From Deltaproteobacteria bacterium UBA4427 (lineage in GTDB: Bacteria; Myxococcota_A; UBA9160; UBA4427), in the NCBI GenBank assembly GCA_002390675.1, contig DGPZ01000187.1, positions 1-12,146 on the forward strand: 12,146 nucleotides of DNA, given 5' to 3'. The number at the start of each line of letters is the position of its first letter. The stretch's first letter is position 1. Shown piece after piece: positions 5,711 to 12,146 of the stretch. The notes beneath the pieces were generated by a model. It saw only the letters and a program-made list of their open reading frames with translations, was not told the DNA's origin and did no database searches. The position numbers and the translations under genes were made by a program.

Positions 5711-7411
5711 TTACGGATCACTGCGTTCAGCCGCCTTAAGCAGAAGCTTCATCACGTCGTAGTCCTCGGGAACGCGCACGACACCCGTTCGAACTTCATA
5801 CGACTCGTACTGGCGGACCAGTCTTTCGAAGTCTGCAACTCGAGTACGTGCAAGGTTTTCGGTCTCTGCTGGATCGCGAGCAATATCGAAGAGTCGCCAC
5901 GGTTCCCCGTTTCGCCTAACGAGCTTCAGATCTTCGTCGAACAGTGCGGCATTGCCCATCAACTCATAGCCGACCGGCTCCTCTCGAGCGTGCCCGGCCT
6001 CATCACCAAGCATTGCACCCCATAGACTTTCACCGTCAGGAGTATCGTCACCACTGTCGTCGCCATCCGAAAGCGACCCACCCACGGCCTCTAGCACCGT
6101 GGGAACCACATCGGTGGCGTAGCCGAAGACGCTATTTCGTTGCCCCGGAGCAATGCGCCCTGGCAAGTGCGCAATCAAAGGAACGCGAAGCCCGCCCTCG
6201 CCCGGTTGACCCTTGTGCGTCGCAAGCGGCGTCGAACTCACGCGCGCCCATGCGTAGCCCGTGCTCGGGAACGATCCGGGAAGACCGTAGTTGCTCGCAT
6301 TATTCCTAGGGTAATGGCTCCCATACCACGCACGAGCAAGCGGGCTGCGCTCGGGTTCAGAAGGATCGGGGCCGTTGTCCGACACGAAGAGCAGCAGCGT
6401 GTCATCGAGTCGGCCGCTCTCTCGCAAAAACTCGACGAGCCTTCCGAGTTCATAATCCATTGCCATCGCCATCGCAGCGTAGGCCTCCATCCGTGCCACC
6501 TCGTCTTCCCGCACTTCGATCGGAATCTCTGCCCAAAGCGGTAGCCGTTCATCGAGGGGCGACTTCCGAACGGTCTCTGCAAATAGACCGAGCATTCTCT
6601 GCCGGGCGAAGCGGGCGTTACTCACCGCTTGCCACCCGTCATCGTAGAGGCCTCGTGCGGCATCGAGAAAATGCGCAGGCGCATGATGGGGCCAATGCAC
6701 TGCCTGGAAGGCCAGATAGCCAAAGAACGGGATGTCGGGATCAGCTTCCTCTACAAATCGAATCATCTCGTTGACGTAGAGCGTTGCAGAGAAGCCTGGC
6801 GCCCTTTCGTCAGCCACTCCATCGCGTGTAAATTGGGTACGGTCCCCGACGATCGGAGCCGGCGATCCATCGTTCCACGCGCTGCCGCTGCCTTCCATCA
6901 AGGCCAAGGTGTGATCGAAACCGCGCGCATGAGGCCGCTCATTAGGCCCATCTCCGAGATGCCACTTGCCGGCCATCGCAGTTTGGTAGCCGACACGCCG
7001 CAGCCGAGTCGCGAGGGTCTCGACCTGATGATTCAAATGCCCCTCGTAGCCGGGCTGACCGCGCTGTTCCTCCGTCAGGAACTCACCCATATTACCGAGC
7101 CCCGCTTTGTGGTTGTCGACGCCGCTCAGCAACATTGCTCGGGTCGGCGAGCAAGTCGCGGCCACATGAAAGTTCGTAAAAAGCGTGCCGCCTGCTGCGA
7201 GCGAGTCGATATTAGGTGTCGGAATCTCGCTTCCGAGCACGCCAATATCGCTGAAACCCAGGTCGTCCGCGACGATCAAAATGACGTTAGGCTTGATCGC
7301 GACCGATGAGACTGGGACAACAGCTGTGGGCGGAGCAACGCAGCCAAGAATTGCCGCTAATAAAGTAAATCCTGCGATTCGCTTTGGGGCCGACATCTGC
7401 TGATTATGCAT
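5711..7411 (-). CDS. Formylglycine-dependent sulfatase, predicted lipoprotein (arylsulfatase family)
   Basis: This 566-residue enzyme should hydrolyse a sulfate ester to alcohol plus sulfate outside the cytoplasm. From ATG 7411 the N-terminus is KR, then a hydrophobic stretch ending AAILGC, with Cys24 as candidate lipidated residue. Catalytic features follow in family order: Asp49/Asp50 in ADDLG, CSPTR at 87-91 with Cys87 as the formylglycine precursor, Lys149/His151 in GKWHLG, His239, Asp345/Asn346 in SDNG and Lys400 in THKG. Length suits the PAS-like arylsulfatases. It needs a formylglycine-generating enzyme, not encoded here. The frame extends upstream to a TTG at 7453, but that start has no ribosome site; GAGGAA lies about 12 bases before ATG 7411. 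An acidic, Gly/Ser-rich insert (449-460) looks like a surface loop. The substrate (aryl, alkyl or glycan sulfate) cannot be assigned. Confidence 0.93.
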   Translation of the reverse strand: MHNQQMSAPKRIAGFTLLAAILGCVAPPTAVVPVSSVAIKPNVILIVADDLGFSDIGVLGSEIPTPNIDSLAAGGTLFTNFHVAATCSPTRAMLLSGVDNHKAGLGNMGEFLTEEQRGQPGYEGHLNHQVETLATRLRRVGYQTAMAGKWHLGDGPNERPHARGFDHTLALMEGSGSAWNDGSPAPIVGDRTQFTRDGVADERAPGFSATLYVNEMIRFVEEADPDIPFFGYLAFQAVHWPHHAPAHFLDAARGLYDDGWQAVSNARFARQRMLGLFAETVRKSPLDERLPLWAEIPIEVREDEVARMEAYAAMAMAMDYELGRLVEFLRESGRLDDTLLLFVSDNGPDPSEPERSPLARAWYGSHYPRNNASNYGLPGSFPSTGYAWARVSSTPLATHKGQPGEGGLRVPLIAHLPGRIAPGQRNSVFGYATDVVPTVLEAVGGSLSDGDDSGDDTPDGESLWGAMLGDEAGHAREEPVGYELMGNAALFDEDLKLVRRNGEPWRLFDIARDPAETENLARTRVADFERLVRQYESYEVRTGVVRVPEDYDVMKLLLKAAERSDP

Positions 7412-7604
7412 CTCTGTCTCGTTCCTCGGCACGAGGCCTGTTCGCGGACACAAAGTCTTGATTCACGCCGCGTCCCGCAAGTGAGTACACCCAGGCCGAT
7501 CCCAATGAGCAGTCAAAGCTACTCGCGGACCGCCGACGTCGCCGTGCACCACACTACCGATCTCGCGGGAGTCTATTGACTGAGTTCGAGACACAATGCG
7601 CAGT

Positions 7605-7639
7605 AGCTTCTCCAAGCCTGGTCGCGGGGTGGAGAAGCT
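7605..7639. terminator. Perfect 10-bp inverted repeat between the TauD-type and sulfatase genes
   Basis: AGCTTCTCCA (7605-7614) and TGGAGAAGCT (7630-7639) are perfect reverse complements with a 15-base GC-rich loop. On the minus strand the hairpin begins 46 bases after the dioxygenase TAG stop and lies about 190 bases before the sulfatase start. It lacks a U-tract. It may terminate the dioxygenase transcript, partly attenuate read-through into the sulfatase, or be an operator. Confidence 0.4.
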
Positions 7640-7685
7640 CTCCCTCCCTCACTCTAAAAGGACGAACGGGATCAGCGGGACCTCG

Positions 7686-8624
7686 CTATGCGGACGCGGA
7701 TTCAGCTGACTGGTCTGCTTCTGCCGAATAATGCCGACCGGTCGGCTGAGGGCCTGCGAGCGTCGCGCGCTGGATCATCCGGTCATCATCGACAGGAAAT
7801 CCAGCGGCATAATGGAGCGTGCGCCGATTATCCCAAAGAACGAGATCGTTCTCGGCCCACGAATGATCGAAACAAAACTCGGGTTTTATCGTATGAGCCA
7901 TCACCTCTTCGAAGAGATCGTCCGCTTCGTCTTCGGGAAGGCCAAGGATCGTCAGATAGCCTAGCGGGCTTAATAAAAGCGCTTTCCGGCCGTTCTCGGG
8001 ATGGGTAACCACCATCGGGTGCACGACGTGCGGAAAATCAGGCACTACCACTTCGCTGACCGGTCCTTCGTCGGGCCTCGCGTGTCGCAATTCGTGCCCT
8101 GGCATGCCCCAAGTCCGGCGTGGCATATCCGTGTAACACTGAAGCGTTTCCAGCGGGGCAATTCTTGCTGCCAACTCCTTGGGGAGTGCATCGAAAGCCT
8201 TCGACGTATCCGTCCAAACGGTATTCCCGGCCCGCTTCGACGCCGTGATCATGCGCAACATAGAGCCCTTGCAAATATTAGGCGTATAGGCGGTGTCCTG
8301 ATGCCAATAGGTCTGGCCGATCCGAACATCTCCGTCCATAACACGCGCGCCGCCGGAGTTCTTGCCGTGGCCGCCGAGCTGGATCAGCTCTTCTTGACCG
8401 TCCACAAGCAGAGACTTCACCGGATGAATCTCAAGGTCGCCGAAAACCTTCGCGAGCTTGATATGCGTTTCGGGTTCGGGTGCCGCTTCTCGAAAAAGAA
8501 GCACGCCGTAGGTCATCCAGGTCGCATAAAGCTCTTTTTTTGTTTCGTCAGTCATAGTGAGTGGATCTAGGCCAACTATCTCGGCCCCGATGTGGTCAAG
8601 CGGAATGACTTGAAATGCGCCCAT
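7686..8624 (-). CDS. TauD/TfdA-family 2-oxoglutarate/Fe(II) dioxygenase
   Basis: This 312-residue non-heme iron dioxygenase couples 2-oxoglutarate decarboxylation to hydroxylation of a co-substrate. The iron triad is His108 and Asp110 in YWHQD with distal His271 in DNRRTLHYAAG. Arg282 in DRMIQR fits the 2-oxoglutarate-binding arginine, and Arg286 sits where TauD has its sulfonate-binding arginine. Length is slightly above TauD and close to alkylsulfatase AtsK. ATG 8624 has AGGAGA upstream at good spacing. Family members act on taurine, alkyl sulfates, 2,4-D or other acids. With a sulfatase as the next minus-strand gene, an organosulfur substrate is a reasonable but unproven guess. It is divergent from the TPR-type pseudogene across a palindrome-rich 301-base region. 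Confidence 0.93.
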   Translation of the reverse strand: MGAFQVIPLDHIGAEIVGLDPLTMTDETKKELYATWMTYGVLLFREAAPEPETHIKLAKVFGDLEIHPVKSLLVDGQEELIQLGGHGKNSGGARVMDGDVRIGQTYWHQDTAYTPNICKGSMLRMITASKRAGNTVWTDTSKAFDALPKELAARIAPLETLQCYTDMPRRTWGMPGHELRHARPDEGPVSEVVVPDFPHVVHPMVVTHPENGRKALLLSPLGYLTILGLPEDEADDLFEEVMAHTIKPEFCFDHSWAENDLVLWDNRRTLHYAAGFPVDDDRMIQRATLAGPQPTGRHYSAEADQSAESASA

Positions 8625-8925
8625 GGCGTTTTATCTCCTGTGTGTAAAGCGCGAGCCCTCAGCCCGTGTTTTGCTTCGAGTCCGTTTTTCTAGAAAATGC
8701 CATATACGTGGCCATGCTTCGGAACTCTTGACGGTGCCAATCTTAACGTTTCCGATTCCGCAGAAACAGACAGCCTGAAATTTCAGTACCTCTCCCAAGC
8801 ATGTGCAACTAGAGCGAGCCAACAGCTTAGCTCGCAGATCGGAGCGCGAACCACGTTTAGAGGGATCGAAAGGTGCTCTTCGGCTTTGCTATAGACACCC
8901 CTAAGCATTGTAATCGCGAGAGACC
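8625..8925. promoter_or_regulatory. Divergent intergenic region with several palindromes
   Basis: These 301 bases separate the TauD-type gene (minus) from the TPR-type pseudogene (plus), so both promoters should lie here. Three dyads stand out: TTTTCTAGAAAA (8686-8697) and CTGAAATTTCAG (8775-8786), both perfect 12-base palindromes, and GCGAGC (8814-8819) with GCTCGC (8830-8835). Any could bind a dimeric regulator. A minus-strand ribosome site (AGGAGA, 8634-8639) serves the dioxygenase. Short open frames exist on both strands but look like no known protein. No convincing -35/-10 pair was found. Confidence 0.4.
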
Positions 8926-9842
8926 ATGAGCCGCTCCACAGCCACACGCGTGATTCTTAACCTGTGCGCATCAATCGGTTGTGTATCACCGAGCGGATCG
9001 ACGGACACAGCCCAATCGACGAGCGCCGCGGCCTATGCGCGAGTGCCGATGGTTCCGTGTAGTGGCACCTACAGCCGGCCCATTTCCGCCACCTCCCCCG
9101 AGAGCCAGGCATATTTCGATCAAGGTTTGCGCTTCGCGTGGGGTTTCTTCTTTCCTGAATCGATTGCCTCGTACCAAGAGGCATCACGCCTATCGCCTTC
9201 ACATCCAATGCCTTATTGGGGAATGGCTCACGCAATGGGACCCAACCCCAACAGCCGCTACGGCCTAATGCCGGAGGACCCTCTCGGAGAGAGACTCAAG
9301 GCGATCACGAAAGCGCGGGCATTAATTGGAAATGCGAATGCACTCGAAGCCGAGCTGATTAGCGCCTTGTGGATTCTCTACGACAAGGAGAACATCCAAG
9401 ATGATCATCAGCGTGACGTTGCTTACCTGGCGGCCGCCCGAGCGCTCAACGAGAAATACCCCGAAGACGCTGACGTCGCCGCTCTCTACGCCGCGGCCTA
9501 TATGTGCATTGGCCGATGGGATTATTGGGATGTCGACGGCAACCCGAAATCGGAAACCGCGGAGGTAGCCCACGCACTAGACGTGGCACTCTCCATCACA
9601 CCCGGGCACGCGGGTGCCAATCATCTCTATATCCACTTGCTCGAAGCGTCTCTTGAACCAGAGAAAGCTTTGGCTGCCGCCGATCGACTCGAATCGACGA
9701 TGCCGACAGCAGGCCACGTGGTGCATATGCCCTCCAGAGCCTTATCGCGCAAGGAAAAACTGAAGAGGCGGGATACGTTTTCGACGCGTACGAGCGCGCA
9801 TGGGAAAATGCGGACACCCAAATTACGCGCCCGCGGATTTAA
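8926..9842 (+). pseudogene. TPR-type lipoprotein-like gene broken by an internal out-of-frame deletion
   Basis: The first 270 codons match the first half of a bacterial TPR-repeat family. Seen are a short hydrophobic N-terminus with Cys19, AYFDQGLRFAWGFFFPESI (62-80), PYWGMAHAMGPNPN (96-109), GHAGANHLYIHLLEAS (227-242) and TAGHVVHMPS (261-270), where relatives continue HMPSHIY. Instead the frame turns into a basic, unrelated tail. In the frame one base back (from 9732), the DNA encodes LQSLIAQGKTEEA then YERAWENADTQITRPRI and a TAA at 9840-9842. That is the family's typical C-terminal end (AQGKxxEA ... AWxxADxxLT). So the middle of the gene, perhaps 200 or more codons, is missing and the halves are joined out of frame. 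A short hairpin with TTTT follows this TAA, supporting it as the original end. An assembly error is the main alternative. The parent protein's role is unknown. Confidence 0.85.
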
Positions 9843-9847
9843 AACAC

Positions 9848-9864
9848 AACCAGGCCCTGGTTTT
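9848..9864 (+). terminator. Short hairpin with TTTT after the TPR-type pseudogene
   Basis: AACCAG (9848-9853) and CTGGTT (9857-9862) pair around the loop GCC, and the run TTTT (9861-9864) overlaps the stem end. It begins five bases after the ancestral TAA at 9842 and lies upstream of the yehS start. The stem is short, so it is a weak intrinsic-terminator candidate. Confidence 0.4.
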
Positions 9865-9889
9865 GGCCTAGCTAACCGCCGGAGCCCAT

Positions 9890-10348
9890 ATGACCAATAA
9901 CGACATATTGCGACGCCTTCGCTACGCCTTCGATTTTGGTGACAACAAAATGATCCAACTTTTTGCGCAGGGCGGACTCGAGACGAACCGCGCCGAGTTG
10001 AGCGATTGGCTGAAAAAAGCTGGCGACCCCGCGCACGTTTCATGCAACGATATGGTGTTGGCCACCTTCTTGAATGGCCTGATCATTGAGCGTCGCGGGC
10101 GACGCGAGGGCCCCCTTCCCGAGCCTGAGTCGCGTCTCAACAACAACGCGGTCCTCACCAAGCTGAAGATCGCTTTATCCCTACGTAGCGAGGACTTGGC
10201 CGAGATCATGGAACTCGCCGAGTATCGTGTGAGCCCGCACGAGCTGAGTTCTTTCTTCCGCAAACCCAGCCACGCCAAATACCGCCAGTGTAAAGACCAG
10301 ATGCTGCGGAACTTTTTGCGCGGTCTCCAAATCAAGCTCAGGGAATGA
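9890..10348 (+). CDS. yehS: YehS-like DUF1456 protein
   Basis: This 152-residue cytoplasmic protein closely follows the E. coli YehS pattern of two tandem DUF1456 helical repeats. Repeat one begins TNNDILRRLRYAF (2-14) and reaches FLNGLIIERRG (60-70); repeat two begins RLNNNAVLTKLKIALSL (82-98) and ends MLRNFLRGLQIK (138-149). A Pro/Glu-rich linker (about 73-80) separates them. Length equals the family norm, so it looks intact. GGAG (9881-9884) stands five bases before ATG 9890. It follows the TPR-type pseudogene by under 50 bases, and the pseudogene's shifted frame runs into its start; it may be read from its own or an upstream promoter. The family's function is not established, so none is assigned. 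Confidence 0.93.
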   Translation: MTNNDILRRLRYAFDFGDNKMIQLFAQGGLETNRAELSDWLKKAGDPAHVSCNDMVLATFLNGLIIERRGRREGPLPEPESRLNNNAVLTKLKIALSLRSEDLAEIMELAEYRVSPHELSSFFRKPSHAKYRQCKDQMLRNFLRGLQIKLRE

Positions 10349-10813
10349 CGGTCGGCGTAACCGAGGTCCAGACTATTAGGTCAATCCGAAACCATCCTAA
10401 GCCCAAGAGCCTTGAACGCGCGATATTTAGTTAGTCGCTCCGGCGCTGGCTTAACGCTACGAGAGAATCGATATCAGGCCTTGTAACAAGCAGCACTCAG
10501 GCACGGATATGCGCTTCGAAGAGTTAAAGACGGCGCGCGACCGCAGCAGTGGGTTCGACGCGGAACTTTGGCAATCGGGCGATCGCCCTGGCTTCGGATT
10601 CGACCTAGCCTAGGCCGGATTCATCTGATTTCCCGACCCCGACGGAGGTGGTCGGGAAGTCGCCGGTCGCGGAGCGACGCTAGACGCGCGCTCGGTCGTC
10701 TGGGAGTCGAATTTTGTCTCTCCCCGAACCCTTTCGCGACTATGTCGACACGCGACCGCCCGAAGTCATTATGAGCCCCGGAATTGCGCCATTCTTTCCA
10801 TTAGACTCTTGCC
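10349..10813. other. 465-base gap between yehS and selU, with one strong inverted repeat
   Basis: No recognisable gene lies here. A plus-strand frame, ATG 10509 to TAG 10614, reads MRFEELKTARDRSSGF... for 35 codons with coding-like composition but no ribosome site and no known relative. Another stretch just before selU, ending at TAA 10828-10830, is open without a clear start. TTCCCGACC (10630-10638) and GGTCGGGAA (10650-10658) form a perfect 9-base stem with an 11-base loop and no T-tract. The gap may hold gene remains and the selU promoter, but nothing firmer can be said. Confidence 0.5.
10630..10658. repeat. Perfect 9-bp inverted repeat (hairpin) in the yehS-selU gap
   Basis: TTCCCGACC and GGTCGGGAA are separated by 11 bases. 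No T-tract follows on either strand. It could be a processed terminator remnant, an operator or an extragenic palindrome; only one copy was noticed in the window. Confidence 0.35.
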
Positions 10814-11956
10814 GTGTCAGTCACCTCTAATCAAGCTCCTACACCCACAGCTACTCCACAGCCTATGGATCCAGCTCGGATCGCCCCCGAAGACGTGTTC
10901 CCTTTGGGCGGCAAAACAGCTGCGTTCCAGTTGATCGATGTGCGTGCGCCCGTCGAGGTGCAAAACAGTGCCATTCCAGGTGCGTTGTCGTTGCCTATCC
11001 TCGGCGACGAAGAACGTGCCGCCGTCGGCACCTGCTACCACGAACGCGGTAATGCAGCGGCAGTGGCGCTAGGAGTCGAGTTGACGGCGCCGCATCGCGA
11101 AGCACGCGTCGAGTCCTGGCGCGAAGCGGTCGCCGCAAGCGAACTTCCGACGACCTTCGCATGCTGGCGTGGCGGCCAGCGCAGCGGCATTGCGGAGCAG
11201 TGGCTGGGGGATTCGAATGTGTCACGCGTGCAGGGAGGCACTAAGGCACTGCGCCGTTTTTTGATGACGAGTCTAGAGTCACAGGTTGCACAATCCGACA
11301 TGCTGGTGATCTCTGGCCTGACGGGGTGCGGCAAGACCGACTTGCTACACGAGTTGGGAAAGGTTGTGCCGCCGGACGTGTTGGCTCTCGACCTCGAAGG
11401 CTTGGCCAACCATCGCGGCAGCGCATTTGGCGGATTCCCAGCCGGACAGCCTTCGCAGCAGACGTTCGAGAACGAACTGGCCGCGACCGTTCATCTCGCG
11501 GCACCGCGAAAGACACTCATCGAGGACGAAGCCCGCTTCGTCGGCCGAGTCGAGGTGCCGGAATACATCTACACCAAAGCCCAGCTGTCGCCGGTCATCA
11601 TTTTACAGGCATCCCAAGCAGAGCGGGTAGCCCGCATCATTCGTGAGTATGTATTCGAGCCGACCGAGCTGTCCTCGCGTGCTGCGGTGCACCAAGACCT
11701 GGAGCTCAGCCTCAATAAGCTCGCGAAGCGCCTAGGTGGCATGCGCTTAGCGGAGTGCCTCGAAGCCCTGGCCTTCGCGGATCACGAGGAACGGTGGCTC
11801 TCCGTCGAGGCCCACGCCCCTTGGGTTAACGGCCTGCTCCTGCACTACTACGATAAGTTTTACGACCGCGCGATGACGCGCTCAACTCGGCCTATTGCAT
11901 TCCAAGGCTGCGCGGAGGAAGTGTGCGCGTGGTTTGCAGCAGAGAACGGGTACTAG
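10814..11956 (+). CDS. selU: tRNA 2-selenouridine synthase (SelU/MnmH)
   Basis: This 380-residue enzyme exchanges the 2-thio group of wobble uridine 34 for selenium, through a geranylated intermediate, in tRNAs for Lys, Glu and Gln, using selenophosphate. An N-terminal rhodanese domain carries IDVRAPVE (41-48), DEERAAVGTCY (65-75) and the catalytic loop CWRGGQRS with Cys117 (E. coli has CARGGQRS). A P-loop domain follows with GLTGCGKT (168-175), DLEGLANHRGSAFG (193-206) and IEDEAR (236-241). Order and motifs match E. coli YbbB throughout; length is slightly above it owing to a Thr/Pro-rich extension of about 20 residues. The start is uncertain: GTG 10814 follows an in-frame TAG and lacks a ribosome site, as does ATG 10865. 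SelD, the selenophosphate supplier, is not in the window. The gene implies that the host uses selenium in tRNA. Confidence 0.95.
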   Translation: MSVTSNQAPTPTATPQPMDPARIAPEDVFPLGGKTAAFQLIDVRAPVEVQNSAIPGALSLPILGDEERAAVGTCYHERGNAAAVALGVELTAPHREARVESWREAVAASELPTTFACWRGGQRSGIAEQWLGDSNVSRVQGGTKALRRFLMTSLESQVAQSDMLVISGLTGCGKTDLLHELGKVVPPDVLALDLEGLANHRGSAFGGFPAGQPSQQTFENELAATVHLAAPRKTLIEDEARFVGRVEVPEYIYTKAQLSPVIILQASQAERVARIIREYVFEPTELSSRAAVHQDLELSLNKLAKRLGGMRLAECLEALAFADHEERWLSVEAHAPWVNGLLLHYYDKFYDRAMTRSTRPIAFQGCAEEVCAWFAAENGY

Positions 11957-12146
11957 AATTTTTCTGTTAAGCATCGGTTCCGCAGCAGGCCCTCGACTGT
12001 GCTGCAGCGGCAAACACCGGCACTGTTCGAAACGCCAAGCAACACATCCTCAAGATCACAGAAGCAATTATCTAAAACGGCAGCGCCACCCGAGGAGACG
12101 ACCGCCTCAATCACCGCGAGCGGCGATCGAGGCTGAGAGCCGACTG
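11957..12146. other. 190-base tail after selU with no assigned gene
   Basis: A minus-strand frame is open from the window edge (12144) down to a TAG at 11955-11953, about 63 codons, containing LAVIEAVVSSGGAAVLDNC; it could be the 3' end of a gene starting outside the window. The same register on the plus strand is also open for about 34 codons (11970-12074). A small inverted repeat, GCAGCA (11982-11987) with TGCTGC (12000-12005), follows selU but has no T-tract. No family is recognised. Confidence 0.3.

Noticed and set aside
6629..7309. 226-codon plus-strand open frame inside the sulfatase
   Set aside because: It is antisense to the catalytic core of the sulfatase and resembles no protein family.
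9736..9900. The tail of the long TPR-type open frame (RALSRKEKLKRRDTF onward) as a real C-terminus
   Set aside because: It is basic and unlike the family, while the neighbouring frame encodes the family's true C-terminal segment ending at 9842; the long ORF also overruns the yehS start.

Overview
The window is moderately GC-rich bacterial DNA carrying nine intact protein genes, two decayed genes and several gene-free gaps. The best guess at the host is a Pseudomonadota, probably gammaproteobacterial, environmental heterotroph. The guess rests on a YehS/DUF1456 protein next to a proteobacterial-type tRNA 2-selenouridine synthase, and on a run of degradative genes (acyl-CoA ligase, SDR, epoxide-hydrolase-fold protein, EthD protein, TauD-type dioxygenase, sulfatase). 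I saw no tRNA, rRNA, CRISPR array, transposase, phage gene or integrase, so the lineage call is an inference.

Layout. Positions 42-1631 (+) encode an acyl-CoA ligase. It converges on a broken deazaflavin-dependent (DUF385-type) oxidoreductase gene on the minus strand (1738-2004), with a strong hairpin between them. An SDR dehydrogenase (2106-2933, +) follows and converges on a tight two-gene minus-strand unit: a PF10118 'metal-dependent hydrolase' with a ferritin-like diiron ligand pattern (3476-4306), then a limonene-epoxide-hydrolase-fold protein (3006-3461). Next, all on the minus strand, come a tandem EthD-domain protein (4751-5470), a lipoprotein-type FGly sulfatase (5711-7411) and a TauD/TfdA dioxygenase (7686-8624). 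A 301-base divergent region rich in palindromes separates these from the plus-strand right third: a TPR-type lipoprotein-like gene broken by an internal out-of-frame deletion (8926-9842), yehS (9890-10348), a 465-base gap, and selU (10814-11956).

How the genes may work together. The left half looks like a small catabolic neighbourhood for a lipophilic or cyclic substrate. A possible diiron oxygenase is paired with an epoxide-hydrolase-fold protein, an SDR could oxidise the resulting alcohol, and the ligase could activate an acid with CoA. The sulfatase and TauD-type enzyme beside it could release sulfate or sulfite from organosulfur compounds, although no transporter is present. The right third is housekeeping (tRNA wobble modification) plus a conserved protein of unknown role.

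The most solid unusual observations are two gene ruins that can be read at codon level. In the first, an otherwise continuous DUF385 frame carries two stops, each one transition away from the expected Arg and Trp codons. In the second, the TPR gene joins its first half directly to its C-terminal tail in another frame. I did not find a demonstrably new multi-gene system; the diiron/epoxide-hydrolase-fold pair with its structured upstream region is the best candidate for follow-up.
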